Assembly (NCBI GenBank): GCA_963751335.1
Contig: CAVVUB010000008.1
Coordinates: 1,426,001-1,490,000 of the forward strand
Reading direction: 5' to 3'
Origin: Bog-473 sp963751335
GTDB lineage: Bacteria > Actinomycetota > Acidimicrobiia > Acidimicrobiales > RAAP-2
DNA length: 64,000 bases
Each line of letters starts with the position of its first letter. The first letter of the stretch is position 1. The notes under the pieces were generated by a model. That model was not told the DNA's origin, did not search any database, and was given only the letters and a program-made list of their open reading frames with translations. Below, piece after piece: positions 25,194 through 33,171 of this stretch. The translations under genes were made by a program, and so were the position numbers.

Positions 25194-26333
25194 GTGCGGG
25201 CACACCTGACGGAGAACCAGATGGAGTTTCGGGACGAGGTGCGGCAGTTCACATCCCAACTCGAGCCCGAACGACGTCACTACTCGACCGACGACCAGTT
25301 CAAGTTCCTGGTCGATTTCCAATCCCAGCTCCATCAAGCAGGGCTGGCCGCGGTGGCCTGGCCCACGGAATATGGCGGACGGGGTATGGGCGCGGTCGAA
25401 TACGCCATCGTCTGTGACGAGCTGGGTCGGGCCCGCGCACCTGAGGTCATCAATTTCGTGGGGATCGATGTCATTGCGCCCGCCCTCTTGACCTATGCCG
25501 ACACCAAGCAGCTGAGGGGCTGGTTGCCGCCGATGGCATCGGCTCAGGAAATCTGGTGCCAACTCTTCAGCGAGCCTGACGCCGGATCCGACCTGGCCAG
25601 CCTCCGTACCCGGGCTGAGCTGGGACCTCACGGGTGGACACTCAACGGGCAAAAAGTCTGGAGCACCTGGGCGCAATACGCCACCTGGGGCCTGTTGCTC
25701 GCCCGGACAGGGACGGCGGAAGAGCGCCACCGGGGCATTTCCGCCTTCGTCTTCGATATGTCCACGCCGGGGATAGAGGTGCGTCCTCTCAAGACCATGA
25801 CCGGCTCCGCTGAGTTCGCAGAGATCTTCTTCGACAATGTGGTCGTGTCAACCGAATCCCTCATGGGCGAGGTCGGCAGGGGATGGGATGTGGCCCAGGT
25901 CATGCTGACAGCCGAGCGCGGCCCGTACGCCATCAGGCGCTCGGCCGTCCTGCGCGGAGCGCTCACCGGATTGCACCAGTTGGCATCGGGCAGCACCGAT
26001 CGGTTGATCCGCCAGCGCGTGGCCGAAGCGACGATCGCAATGGAGATCCTCGATCTGCGCATCGCCGACGTCGTTGCAACCTTGGACAGGGGTCAGCAGA
26101 TCGGCACCGATTCGGCCCTGACCAAGCTTCTCCTGGGCCAGGTCGAGCAGACGATCTTCTCCGCCGCCATGGACGTCCTGGGCATGGCCGCGATGGGCGC
26201 CGATCCCGACGACATCGACCTGTCGGCCTGGTTGGAGCGTTACCTGTACTCGCGGTCAAGCACGATCTACGGGGGCACCCAGCAGATACAACGCAACATC
26301 GTCGGCGAGCGTCTCCTTGGACTCCCTCGTTGA
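25194..26333 (+). CDS. Acyl-CoA dehydrogenase (FadE type)
   Basis: 379 residues. Typical parts are LAAVAWPTEYGGRGM, QLFSEPDAGSDLASLRTRAE, LNGQKVWSTWAQYA, and IYGGTQQIQRNIVGERLLGLPR (read in two parts: IYGGTQQIQ and RNIVGERLLGLPR). The medium-chain-type catalytic Glu position (xEGT) is Gly, as in many bacterial FadEs that take the base from another helix. GTG 25194 follows the hydratase stop by 2 bases. It probably oxidises a CoA ester of a branched or cyclic acid and is distinct from the ACAD10/11-like enzyme at 3415. Confidence 0.92.
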   Translation: MRAHLTENQMEFRDEVRQFTSQLEPERRHYSTDDQFKFLVDFQSQLHQAGLAAVAWPTEYGGRGMGAVEYAIVCDELGRARAPEVINFVGIDVIAPALLTYADTKQLRGWLPPMASAQEIWCQLFSEPDAGSDLASLRTRAELGPHGWTLNGQKVWSTWAQYATWGLLLARTGTAEERHRGISAFVFDMSTPGIEVRPLKTMTGSAEFAEIFFDNVVVSTESLMGEVGRGWDVAQVMLTAERGPYAIRRSAVLRGALTGLHQLASGSTDRLIRQRVAEATIAMEILDLRIADVVATLDRGQQIGTDSALTKLLLGQVEQTIFSAAMDVLGMAAMGADPDDIDLSAWLERYLYSRSSTIYGGTQQIQRNIVGERLLGLPR

Positions 26334-26377
26334 ACCCGAGATTGGCCAACGACCGTGGAAAGCCTGGTGGTGCCGTG

Positions 26378-27598
26378 ATGACTTCTCCCGAGAATGTGGC
26401 CGCACCCACCTCCTCGGCCATGAGTGGCCTGAAGGTCGTCGAATTCGCACAGTTGATCGCCGGACCCATGGCCGGGAGCTTCTTCGCCGACTTCGGCGCT
26501 GAGGTCATCCACGTGGAGGATCCGTGGGGTGGGGATCCACTCCGCAACATCGGGGCCAAGAAGGATGGCATCGGGCTCTGGTGGAAGGTCTCGGCTCGCA
26601 ACAAGCGTTCGGTCACCTTGGACCTGCGCTCCTCTGAGGGCCAGGATCTGGCCCGTTCCTTGGTGGGATGGGCCGATGTGGTCATCACCAACTTCCGGGT
26701 CGACACCCTGCAGCACTGGGGTCTCGACTGGGTTCGCCTGTCGCAGGAGTACCCCGGGCTCATCATGCTGCACGTCAGCGGCTTCGGGACCGACACGACG
26801 CGTCGCAATGAACCGGGGTTCGGCAAGGTCGGCGAGGCGATGAGCGGCGTGGTGCAACTGACCGGGTTCCCCGACGGGCCTCCCATGCACGCCGGGTTCT
26901 CGCACGCCGACTCACTGGCCGGCCTGGTCGGCGCCTACGGCGTGCAGATGGCGTTGTACCGCAAGGCGCACGATCCGGACTTTGCTGGTGAGTTCGTCGA
27001 TCTGGCGCTCTTCGAGCCCCTCTTTCGCCTGATCGAGTGGCAGGTCATCATCCAGGACCAGCTCGGCGTCCCGCCGGTGCGGGCGGGCAACAATCTGCCC
27101 GGCTCACCGGGGAGCGTGGTCGACATGTTCCAGGCCGGAGATGAGCAATGGGTGACCGTGTCAGCGGGGACGGGACGATCGACCCAGATGCTGGCGAACA
27201 TGTTCGGCGCAGTGGTCAGCGACACGCCGACTCCGGAGGAGTCGACCGCCCTGAGCGCTCTCCTGCACAAAGGGCTGAGGGAGTGGATCGGAGAACGGAC
27301 GGTGGCGGAGGCCCTGTCCGGATTGGCCGAAAAGGGTGTCGTGGCGTCGAGGGTGTACTCGGCCGCCGACATATTCGAGGACCAGACGTACTCCGAGCGC
27401 CAGGACATTGTGCGGACGGAGGACGATGAATTGGGCACCATCCGTATGCAGGCCACGGTGCCCAAGCTCCGTCATCATGGTGGGAGCGTATGGCGTGGTG
27501 GACCGGCGCTCGGGCTCGACAACCAGCTGGTCTACGGGGAGTACCTCGGCATCGGGCATGAGGAGATGCAAGGGCTTCACGAGCGCGGGGTGATCTGA
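26378..27598 (+). CDS. CaiB/BaiF family (class III) CoA-transferase
   Basis: 406 residues from ATG 26378 (GTG 26375 is directly before it). KVVEFAQLIAGPMAGS, FFADFGAEVIHVEDPWGGDP, NKRSVTLDLRSSEGQ and GFSHADSLAG, with Asp178 at the catalytic position, all fit an active class III CoA-transferase. Its C-terminus matches the truncated gene at 1-171, indicating a recent-looking paralogue pair flanking this region. It is third in the hydratase-dehydrogenase-transferase-CMD operon. Role: ATP-independent CoA activation or CoA recycling between pathway acids. Confidence 0.93.
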   Translation: MTSPENVAAPTSSAMSGLKVVEFAQLIAGPMAGSFFADFGAEVIHVEDPWGGDPLRNIGAKKDGIGLWWKVSARNKRSVTLDLRSSEGQDLARSLVGWADVVITNFRVDTLQHWGLDWVRLSQEYPGLIMLHVSGFGTDTTRRNEPGFGKVGEAMSGVVQLTGFPDGPPMHAGFSHADSLAGLVGAYGVQMALYRKAHDPDFAGEFVDLALFEPLFRLIEWQVIIQDQLGVPPVRAGNNLPGSPGSVVDMFQAGDEQWVTVSAGTGRSTQMLANMFGAVVSDTPTPEESTALSALLHKGLREWIGERTVAEALSGLAEKGVVASRVYSAADIFEDQTYSERQDIVRTEDDELGTIRMQATVPKLRHHGGSVWRGGPALGLDNQLVYGEYLGIGHEEMQGLHERGVI

Positions 27599-27663
27599 CG
27601 TTGCGCGGTGGACGCGAACGCGACGGCGAAGACGTCCAGCTCGGGTCGTTGAGTGCCTCGGGC

Positions 27664-28227
27664 ATGCCTGCATCACGCCTGCCATTGATCGGTCCGGCCG
27701 ACATGACGGCCGAGCAAGCGGATCTCTATGGTCGACTGGTGTCCGACGAGCGCCGGGGCGGGCCCAAGGCCATGCTGGCCCAGGAGGGCGGCGCTGGTCT
27801 CGCCGGTCCGTTCAACGCTTTCCTCCTGAGTCCGGAGATCGGGGACAGTCTGCAGTCACTGGGGCGTGAGCTGCGGTTCGGTGGGCAACTCAGCGATCGG
27901 GTCCGCGAGATCGTGATCCTTACCGTGGCGGCGGCCCGCGGCAGTGAATTCGAGTGGAAGGTCCATGTCCGCATCGGACGGCGAGCCGGACTAACCGACG
28001 AGGAAATCGACGGCATTGCGGCCGGGAAGGCCACGCTGGACGCCGCGCCCGAGCAGGTCGCCTTTCTCCTGGCCCAGGCCATGGTGATCGAACGAGAAGT
28101 GGCGGACGAGCTCTACGAGGCGGCCATCAGCCAATTTGGCGCCCACGAGGTATTCGAATTGTCGGTGCTAGTCGGCTACTACGACCTGCTGGCGCTGCAG
28201 ATGCGCGTCTTCGGAAGCTACTCCTGA
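27664..28227 (+). CDS. Carboxymuconolactone decarboxylase/AhpD-fold family protein
   Basis: 187 residues from ATG 27664; an in-frame TTG at 27601 just after the previous stop would add 21. The opening PASRLPLIGP and the core LSDRVREIVILTVAAARGSEFEWKVHVRIGRRAGLTDEEI (residues about 80-120, seen in part) are typical of larger CMD-like proteins in actinobacterial degradation clusters. No AhpD CxxC. The family includes lactone decarboxylases and many uncharacterised proteins. Its ends lie 3 bases from the convergent DUF35 gene. The role in the pathway is unknown. Confidence 0.8.
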   Translation: MPASRLPLIGPADMTAEQADLYGRLVSDERRGGPKAMLAQEGGAGLAGPFNAFLLSPEIGDSLQSLGRELRFGGQLSDRVREIVILTVAAARGSEFEWKVHVRIGRRAGLTDEEIDGIAAGKATLDAAPEQVAFLLAQAMVIEREVADELYEAAISQFGAHEVFELSVLVGYYDLLALQMRVFGSYS

Positions 28228-28230
28228 GCC

Positions 28231-28698
28231 TCAGGTTGGCGAGGGGGTGAACTGGGGAAGCGTCACGCCATCGTCGAGGTCCTCGAACACGACGTGGACG
28301 GGCATGCCGATGGTCACGTCCTCGATGGAGCATCCAACGACGTTGCAGACGATCCGCACACTTGTATCGGCATCGTCCGGCCTCACCAGTGCCACGACGT
28401 AGGGACCGTTGAATCCGGGGACCATGTTCCGGCGATCGACAATGAAGCTGTAGACGGTGCCGGTTCCGGACAGCTCGGTCCATTTGACGGCCGAAGAAGA
28501 GCAGGACGGACAGATCTCAGAAGGAGGATGGCGGGTGGTGCCACAGTCGACGCATCGCATCACACAGAGCCGGTGTTCGGCCGCCGCCTCCCAGTAGGGC
28601 TGGGACAACTCATCGGGCTGTGGCCTCGGCTTGGGGGCGTGCTGCCGCAGCCACTGCTGACCCGCTTTCGTGGTCAAGTCGGGTGGCGCGTCGCTCAT
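28231..28698 (-). CDS. DUF35 zinc-ribbon/OB-fold protein, second aldolase partner
   Basis: 155 residues. After an N-terminal extension comes a zinc ribbon with Cys49, Cys52, Cys63 and Cys66, then an OB-fold (VKWTELSGTGTVYSF, IGMPVHVVFEDLDDGV). The start ATG 28698 is 2 bases after the stop of the thiolase-like gene and has GGGGAGGAG upstream. Like the 11432 protein it should form a CoA-thioester-binding complex with its thiolase-like neighbour, but gene order is reversed here (thiolase first, DUF35 second). The proteins are distant relatives, so the two pairs probably handle different substrates. Confidence 0.85.
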   Translation of the reverse strand: MSDAPPDLTTKAGQQWLRQHAPKPRPQPDELSQPYWEAAAEHRLCVMRCVDCGTTRHPPSEICPSCSSSAVKWTELSGTGTVYSFIVDRRNMVPGFNGPYVVALVRPDDADTSVRIVCNVVGCSIEDVTIGMPVHVVFEDLDDGVTLPQFTPSPT

Positions 28699-28700
28699 GG

Positions 28701-29843
28701 TCAGCTCCTCCCCAAAATTGCCACGGCGCCGTTGTACGGGAACGCACTGCTGACGATGGCTCGGTCTGCCTTGGCGGCCTGACGCACTCCCGCGGTTCCC
28801 CTGACCTGCTGGAAGGCTTCTAAAATATGGCCTGCGGCGTGAAGGCGTCCTTCGGAAAGCTGGCCCCCATGGGTGTTGACCGGGTGCTCTCCGGTGTGAG
28901 AGATCCGCTCACCCCCTTCGACGTAGGCGCCGGACTCCCCGGGGCCTACGAGCCCGAGCTGCTCCATCCACTGCATGGCCAGAAAGCTGAATCCATCGTA
29001 GAGCATCCAGACGTCCATGTCCCGGGGCGACAGCCCGGTGTCCCGGTAGAGCTCCATGGCGGAAGGGTTGAGCTCGTGTTCCTCTTCGGGACGCAGATGC
29101 GGAATCATGTCGCCTGCGCCCTCACCGGCCCACCCCAGGACCATGACGGGATCAGGGTTCAACAGTTTGGCAATGTCTCCTCGCGTGAGCACGTAGGCAA
29201 AAGCCCCGTTGACGGGGTAGTCGCAGTCGAGCAAGTGAACCGGCTCGGCAATGAACCGGCTGCTGACGTAGTCGTCAAGCGTCAAGGGGTCGTCGAAGAT
29301 GGCTCGCGGGTTCAGCATCGCATGGCGCCGTTGGACCACCGTGAGCCAACCGACCTGGTCCTCGGTGATCGCATAGCGGTGCATCCATCGCCGCATCATG
29401 AACCCGACCCGCTGCATGGTGTAGCCAAGCCCATAAGGAACTTCGAATTGACCCGGTCCCGGCACGCCGCCCGTCTCCGGATTGATGACCGGAGTGTTGA
29501 CCGGTGCCACTGTATTCATAATTTTGCAGACCACCACTGCCGTGCAGTGTCCGGCGTCGAGGGCCTGGGCGGCCCGGGCCAGGGCACCGATACCGAGACC
29601 ACCGTCCTCCCTCCAGCGCAGCTGGCGCATACCCAGCACCCGGGCGATGGCCGGAGTGTCGAGAGGCGGGTCGTGATGGGTCTGGAGGTTGATGCCGTCG
29701 AGCTCTGCCGGATCGAGCCCTGCATCTTCTGCCGCCAGGCGGCATGCCTCGACCGCCAGCTCGGCTTCGGGGCGCTCGGGCTTGCGGGTCAGATCGGTGT
29801 AGCCGGCACCGACGATGGCGATGGGGTGATCAGTGGTGCTCAC
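28701..29843 (-). CDS. SCP2-type thiolase-like protein (Ltp2-like aldolase candidate), second copy
   Basis: 380 residues with the thiolase-like N-terminus IAIVGAGYTDLTRK, LAVEACRLAAEDAGL, and the C-terminal set DVWMLYDGFSFLAM (Tyr of the Ltp2 catalytic region) and NTHGGQLSEGRLHAAGHI. The thiolase Cys position is replaced in REDGGLGIGALARAAQAL, so an acyl-enzyme thiolase mechanism is not expected. It starts with GTG inside the stop of the CaiB-fusion gene (4-base overlap) and is followed by DUF35. A retro-aldol carbon-carbon cleavage step is the best guess. Confidence 0.85.
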   Translation of the reverse strand: MSTTDHPIAIVGAGYTDLTRKPERPEAELAVEACRLAAEDAGLDPAELDGINLQTHHDPPLDTPAIARVLGMRQLRWREDGGLGIGALARAAQALDAGHCTAVVVCKIMNTVAPVNTPVINPETGGVPGPGQFEVPYGLGYTMQRVGFMMRRWMHRYAITEDQVGWLTVVQRRHAMLNPRAIFDDPLTLDDYVSSRFIAEPVHLLDCDYPVNGAFAYVLTRGDIAKLLNPDPVMVLGWAGEGAGDMIPHLRPEEEHELNPSAMELYRDTGLSPRDMDVWMLYDGFSFLAMQWMEQLGLVGPGESGAYVEGGERISHTGEHPVNTHGGQLSEGRLHAAGHILEAFQQVRGTAGVRQAAKADRAIVSSAFPYNGAVAILGRS

Positions 29844-32176
29844 GTCGCGGCGCCGTCCGGGTGCACTGCGATCACCCCGGCCGCAGCGAGATCGGTGATC
29901 TCTGACGGCGAAAGCTTCGCCTCGAGCAGAACTCGGCGAGTGCTCTCACCGAGGACCTCCAAGGCCCCGAGGTGAGCGGGAGTGGCCGAGAGATCGATGG
30001 GCGCACCGGTGTGCTCGACCAAACCGACTCCAGGCACGTCGAACTGATTGGTCATTGACGGAGCGAGAGAGTCCGGAATGTCATAGAGAAACTCCGCCCA
30101 CGTGTGGTCGACGGCAACGCAGCTCACGTCACGTGTTTGCAGGTCATCCTCCCATCGGGACGCGCTACGGGTGGCGAAGGCGGTCACGAGCGCATCGACG
30201 AGGAGATCGGAGTCGCGCTCGTGGTGAGCCCGTGGGTACCGCTCGGCCAGCGTCGGATCGACCTCGTCCGCCAAGCGCTCCCACTCGTCGTCCCACGGGC
30301 AGGCCAGAAACACCCAGCCATCGCCCATGGTCCGATACAAGCGGTACAGCGGATGCAGTCCGTACTGCCCGGCATCAGGTTCGGAGCGCGGAGGCTTGCG
30401 GTCGTAACTGAGAAAGTCGTCGGACATCAGATAGGCGGCACTCGCCAGCATGGTGGTCTCGAGGTACTGGCTCTTGCCGGTGGCGTCGCGACGCCGGAGG
30501 CCGAGCAAGGCGGCAACCGCAACTCCGAGCAGTGCGGAATGGTCGGCGGTCTGGCGCTGCTGGGGTGGATTGCCCTGGCCGGCCTGGAGCATTTCGCCGC
30601 CGGCCATGGCCGAAATCACGGGATCGAAGGCCGGCCGGGAGGAGTCTGGACCGCTCGACCCGAATGCAGCCGCGTAGACGTAGACCAACCGCTCGTTGAG
30701 TCGGCTGAGCGTGGCGTAATCGACACCGAGCCGCTCGGGCACACCGGGACGGAAGTTGTGCACCAGGACGTCGGCTTCCCCGATCAGCGCATGCAGGGCG
30801 GCCTGTCCGCGTGGGTCCTTGAGATTGATCGCCACCCGGTGCTTTCCCCGGGTGATGCGAACGAAGAGCTCGCCGCCGGTGCGCATCACGGGGTCTCCGG
30901 CGACCGGTTCCACCTTGATCACGTCGGCGCCCAGGTCGGCCAGGAGGCCCGGGCCACCGGGCGCTGCGGCGTACATGGCCAGGTCCACGACACGGAGGTG
31001 CGAGAGTGAGCCTCCTTCCCTCGGGAGAGAGGGTGTGGCGATGGTCTGGTTGGGGCGACGACGCCAGTCGAGTGCGTCTGGCTCCTCGGTGACCGGTGGA
31101 CCCGGCCAGTGCCAATCGAGGTCACCGAAGGTGGCGAGTGGCCCCATCTGGCGCATATTCCCGAGTAGGGGATCGACCACAGAGACCACGTGCCCGTTGT
31201 GGAGGATCTGTGGGTACGACATGTAGTCCTGGGTGCTCAGGAAGATGCCGTAAGCGGCGTCATGCTCGTCGAGGATGGAGATCCATTCGGACAATGGCTT
31301 CTTGGCGTAGGCCTCATCGATGAGCACATTGAGCGCGATGCGGTCGGCATCGGGCAGGGTCCAGACGCCTCCGGCAAAGCGAGGATCGGTGAAATAGGCA
31401 TCGAGCTCGAGCGCGCGCATCAGGTTCTCGAAGATCCCGGGCCCAAAGCTGCCTGATTGGATCCATTGGCCATCTGAGCATTGGGCGATCCGATAGCCGG
31501 GCGAGTCGTTGTGGGGATCCCGACCCTGCATGAGATTCATTTTCTCCGTCACCTCAGCGTCGGGGTGACGGAGCCCACCGTACGAGTACACAAAGGTCGA
31601 CTGGACGAGCGACGTCTCGACATGTTGCCCCTGCCCACTCAGGCCGCGGTGCTCCAACGCGGCGAGGACGCCGATGAGGCCGAGCATGACCGCTCCAAAT
31701 GTTCCCTTGGCGATGGCGTCGTAAATGGGGCCATCGCTGCGGTAACCGTTCTGAATCAGGTACTGCCCGCACAGCGCAGCGACGACGCCTTCGTAGGCCT
31801 TGTAGTTGGCGTAGCGGCCGTCGGGCCCGAACCCGGTAATAGAGAGAAGGATCAGGCCCGGGTTGAGAGGCGAGAGCTGCTCCCAACTCACCCCGAGCGT
31901 GGACGCGGAGGCTGGCCGCAGGTTCTCAATGACGACATCGCATCCACTGGCTAGTTGGCGCAGGAGCTCGCGTCCGTCTTCGCGATGCAGATCGATACTG
32001 CCAACCCGCTTGCCCCGGTTCCATTGGCGGTAGGCCGTCACCTTGTCCAGAACCGAACCGCCAGGGGGCTCAATGCGCACGACATCGGCGCCGAAGTCTG
32101 CCAGGATCATTGAACACAGAGCGGCTGGCCCTGTGGTCAGATCGAGCACCCGGAGGTCGCGGCAAGGCAAGGTCAT
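29840..32176 (-). CDS. Tandem two-domain CaiB/BaiF CoA-transferase (DddD-like architecture)
   Basis: 778 residues made of two complete CaiB domains. Domain 1 (about 1-385) has VLDLTTGPAALCSM, LADFGADVVRIEPP and GFGPDGRY; the catalytic position in KGTFGAVMLGLIG is Thr159 instead of Asp. Domain 2 (about 400-778) starts HLRVVDLAMYAAAPGG, has LLADLGADVIKVEPV and FGSSGPDS, and keeps an Asp in QTADHSALLG. One inactive and one active half is the arrangement known from the DMSP CoA-transferase/lyase DddD, but the substrate here need not be DMSP. It overlaps the EthD gene upstream and the thiolase-like gene downstream by 4 bases each. Confidence 0.9.
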   Translation of the reverse strand: MTLPCRDLRVLDLTTGPAALCSMILADFGADVVRIEPPGGSVLDKVTAYRQWNRGKRVGSIDLHREDGRELLRQLASGCDVVIENLRPASASTLGVSWEQLSPLNPGLILLSITGFGPDGRYANYKAYEGVVAALCGQYLIQNGYRSDGPIYDAIAKGTFGAVMLGLIGVLAALEHRGLSGQGQHVETSLVQSTFVYSYGGLRHPDAEVTEKMNLMQGRDPHNDSPGYRIAQCSDGQWIQSGSFGPGIFENLMRALELDAYFTDPRFAGGVWTLPDADRIALNVLIDEAYAKKPLSEWISILDEHDAAYGIFLSTQDYMSYPQILHNGHVVSVVDPLLGNMRQMGPLATFGDLDWHWPGPPVTEEPDALDWRRRPNQTIATPSLPREGGSLSHLRVVDLAMYAAAPGGPGLLADLGADVIKVEPVAGDPVMRTGGELFVRITRGKHRVAINLKDPRGQAALHALIGEADVLVHNFRPGVPERLGVDYATLSRLNERLVYVYAAAFGSSGPDSSRPAFDPVISAMAGGEMLQAGQGNPPQQRQTADHSALLGVAVAALLGLRRRDATGKSQYLETTMLASAAYLMSDDFLSYDRKPPRSEPDAGQYGLHPLYRLYRTMGDGWVFLACPWDDEWERLADEVDPTLAERYPRAHHERDSDLLVDALVTAFATRSASRWEDDLQTRDVSCVAVDHTWAEFLYDIPDSLAPSMTNQFDVPGVGLVEHTGAPIDLSATPAHLGALEVLGESTRRVLLEAKLSPSEITDLAAAGVIAVHPDGAAT

Positions 32177-32562
32177 CGCTCTGACTCCCGCGGGTGCTCC
32201 ATGATCACGTGCTCTTCACCGAAGAAGATCGGAGAGTGCTCCAGGTCGATGAATCGACGCTCGTCCTCGGCGAGCCGCTCCCAGGCCACCCGGCCCTCCG
32301 GGCTGGAGAAGGCTGCGTTGGCAGATTCGAGGTCTTCGAACCAGGCCTCGGCCACCCCGTCGAATGGCTCTGGACCCCCTCGGGCCGCTCGGAGTCCTCG
32401 ATTCGCCTTGTCGTGGGCAGTGTGCACTTGTCGATAGGCGATCAGCCCGAGCACTTCGGCGACCTCGCGCACCAGTGGAGCGTGCACGTCCTTCCAGTAG
32501 GTGGCGAACTCGGCATGGGTCATGCCGGATCGTCGCCGTAGGCAGAAGGTCGATTTCAGCAT
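32173..32562 (-). CDS. EthD-domain dimeric alpha/beta-barrel protein
   Basis: 129 residues. LKSTFCLRRRSGMTHAEFATYWKDVHAPLV is the opening of the EthD family (seen in part), followed by FDGVAEAWFEDLESANAAF. EthD proteins are small dimeric barrels, first seen beside the ether-degrading EthB P450, and often act as isomerases, decarboxylases or accessory proteins in degradation clusters. First gene of the leftward operon EthD-CaiB fusion-thiolase-like-DUF35, all with overlapping or near-touching ends, and directly behind operator copy 10. Confidence 0.87.
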   Translation of the reverse strand: MLKSTFCLRRRSGMTHAEFATYWKDVHAPLVREVAEVLGLIAYRQVHTAHDKANRGLRAARGGPEPFDGVAEAWFEDLESANAAFSSPEGRVAWERLAEDERRFIDLEHSPIFFGEEHVIMEHPRESER

Positions 32563-32592
32563 CCGGACTCAGCGCTCATGATGGTGTCAGGC

Positions 32593-32611
32593 CTATCTAT
32601 ACGTATGATAG
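32593..32611. promoter_or_regulatory. Shared operator element (copy 10)
   Basis: CTATACGTATGAT at 32597-32609 differs from copy 1 by one base. It is enclosed by CTATC (32593-32597) and GATAG (32607-32611), an inverted repeat. It lies about 30-50 bases upstream of the leftward EthD gene and probably governs the EthD-DUF35 operon. Confidence 0.58.
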
Positions 32612-32663
32612 CTATAGTAACGAGTTCAAGCCACCCCATTGGCTGCTTCTGCCAGACACCGGA

Positions 32664-33092
32664 TCAGGGTTCGAGCCCGATGAGGACGACGCTCAAGGTG
32701 CAACCCTCGCTCCCGGCATGCCAACTGTGAGCCACCCCGGGGATGAGCACGAGATCGCCTGGGACCAGGTCGATCGACCCATTGTCCAGGCCGAGCGAAA
32801 CCTCTCCCTCGAGAACGGTGTCGCAGTCGATCGTGTCCGTGCGATGGATCCCGAAGGTGGCCCCTGCGTCGTGCCGCACGAATCGCCACGAAATCTCACC
32901 CGGCCCACACGGGAGTGGCCGGAATTCTCCGGTGCGGGGCCGACTGGCCAAGGCGTCCTGGACTTGGGCGGAGCTCCAGACCTCTGATGCGATGAGGCCG
33001 GTGCCAGCCTGAGGGCTAGCGCTGCCGAGCTCCTCGACTCGCTGTATCTCGGACCGGCCCTCGGTGTCGGCACCGGTCACGATGAGCCGCAT
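32664..33092 (-). CDS. Cupin-domain protein
   Basis: 142 residues from ATG 33092 (GGAGG 10 bases upstream). A single C-terminal cupin barrel is visible: ATFGIHRTDTIDCDTVLEGEVSLGLDNGSIDLVPGDLVLIPGVAHSW (about residues 85-130, seen in part), with His and Glu ligands at the first motif and PGVAHSW at the second. Single-domain cupins of this type are dioxygenases, isomerases or sensory proteins. It is a single leftward gene behind operator copy 11 at the right edge of the catabolic cluster. The reaction is unknown. Confidence 0.85.
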   Translation of the reverse strand: MRLIVTGADTEGRSEIQRVEELGSASPQAGTGLIASEVWSSAQVQDALASRPRTGEFRPLPCGPGEISWRFVRHDAGATFGIHRTDTIDCDTVLEGEVSLGLDNGSIDLVPGDLVLIPGVAHSWHAGSEGCTLSVVLIGLEP

Positions 33093-33146
33093 GACCTGCC
33101 TCCAGTCTGGATCCCGTTCCATGGGGCCGAGGAACGGACAATTGCG

Positions 33147-33171
33147 CTATTCATAATGATCATCAGTATAG
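33147..33171. promoter_or_regulatory. Shared operator element (copy 11)
   Basis: CTATTC (33147-33152) and GTATAG (33166-33171) flank a palindromic ATGATCAT (33157-33164). Read leftward, toward the cupin gene, the right part is CTATACTGATGAT, fitting the cluster element. It is the last copy I can find going to the right. Confidence 0.5.

Noticed and set aside
1..33171. Classical cholesterol/KstR-type steroid degradation locus
   Set aside because: Ltp2/DUF35 pairs, P450 and acyl-CoA dehydrogenases fit, but there is no ring-degradation (hsa/kst) gene set, no mce operon and no KstR-type operator; the regulators are GntR, not TetR.
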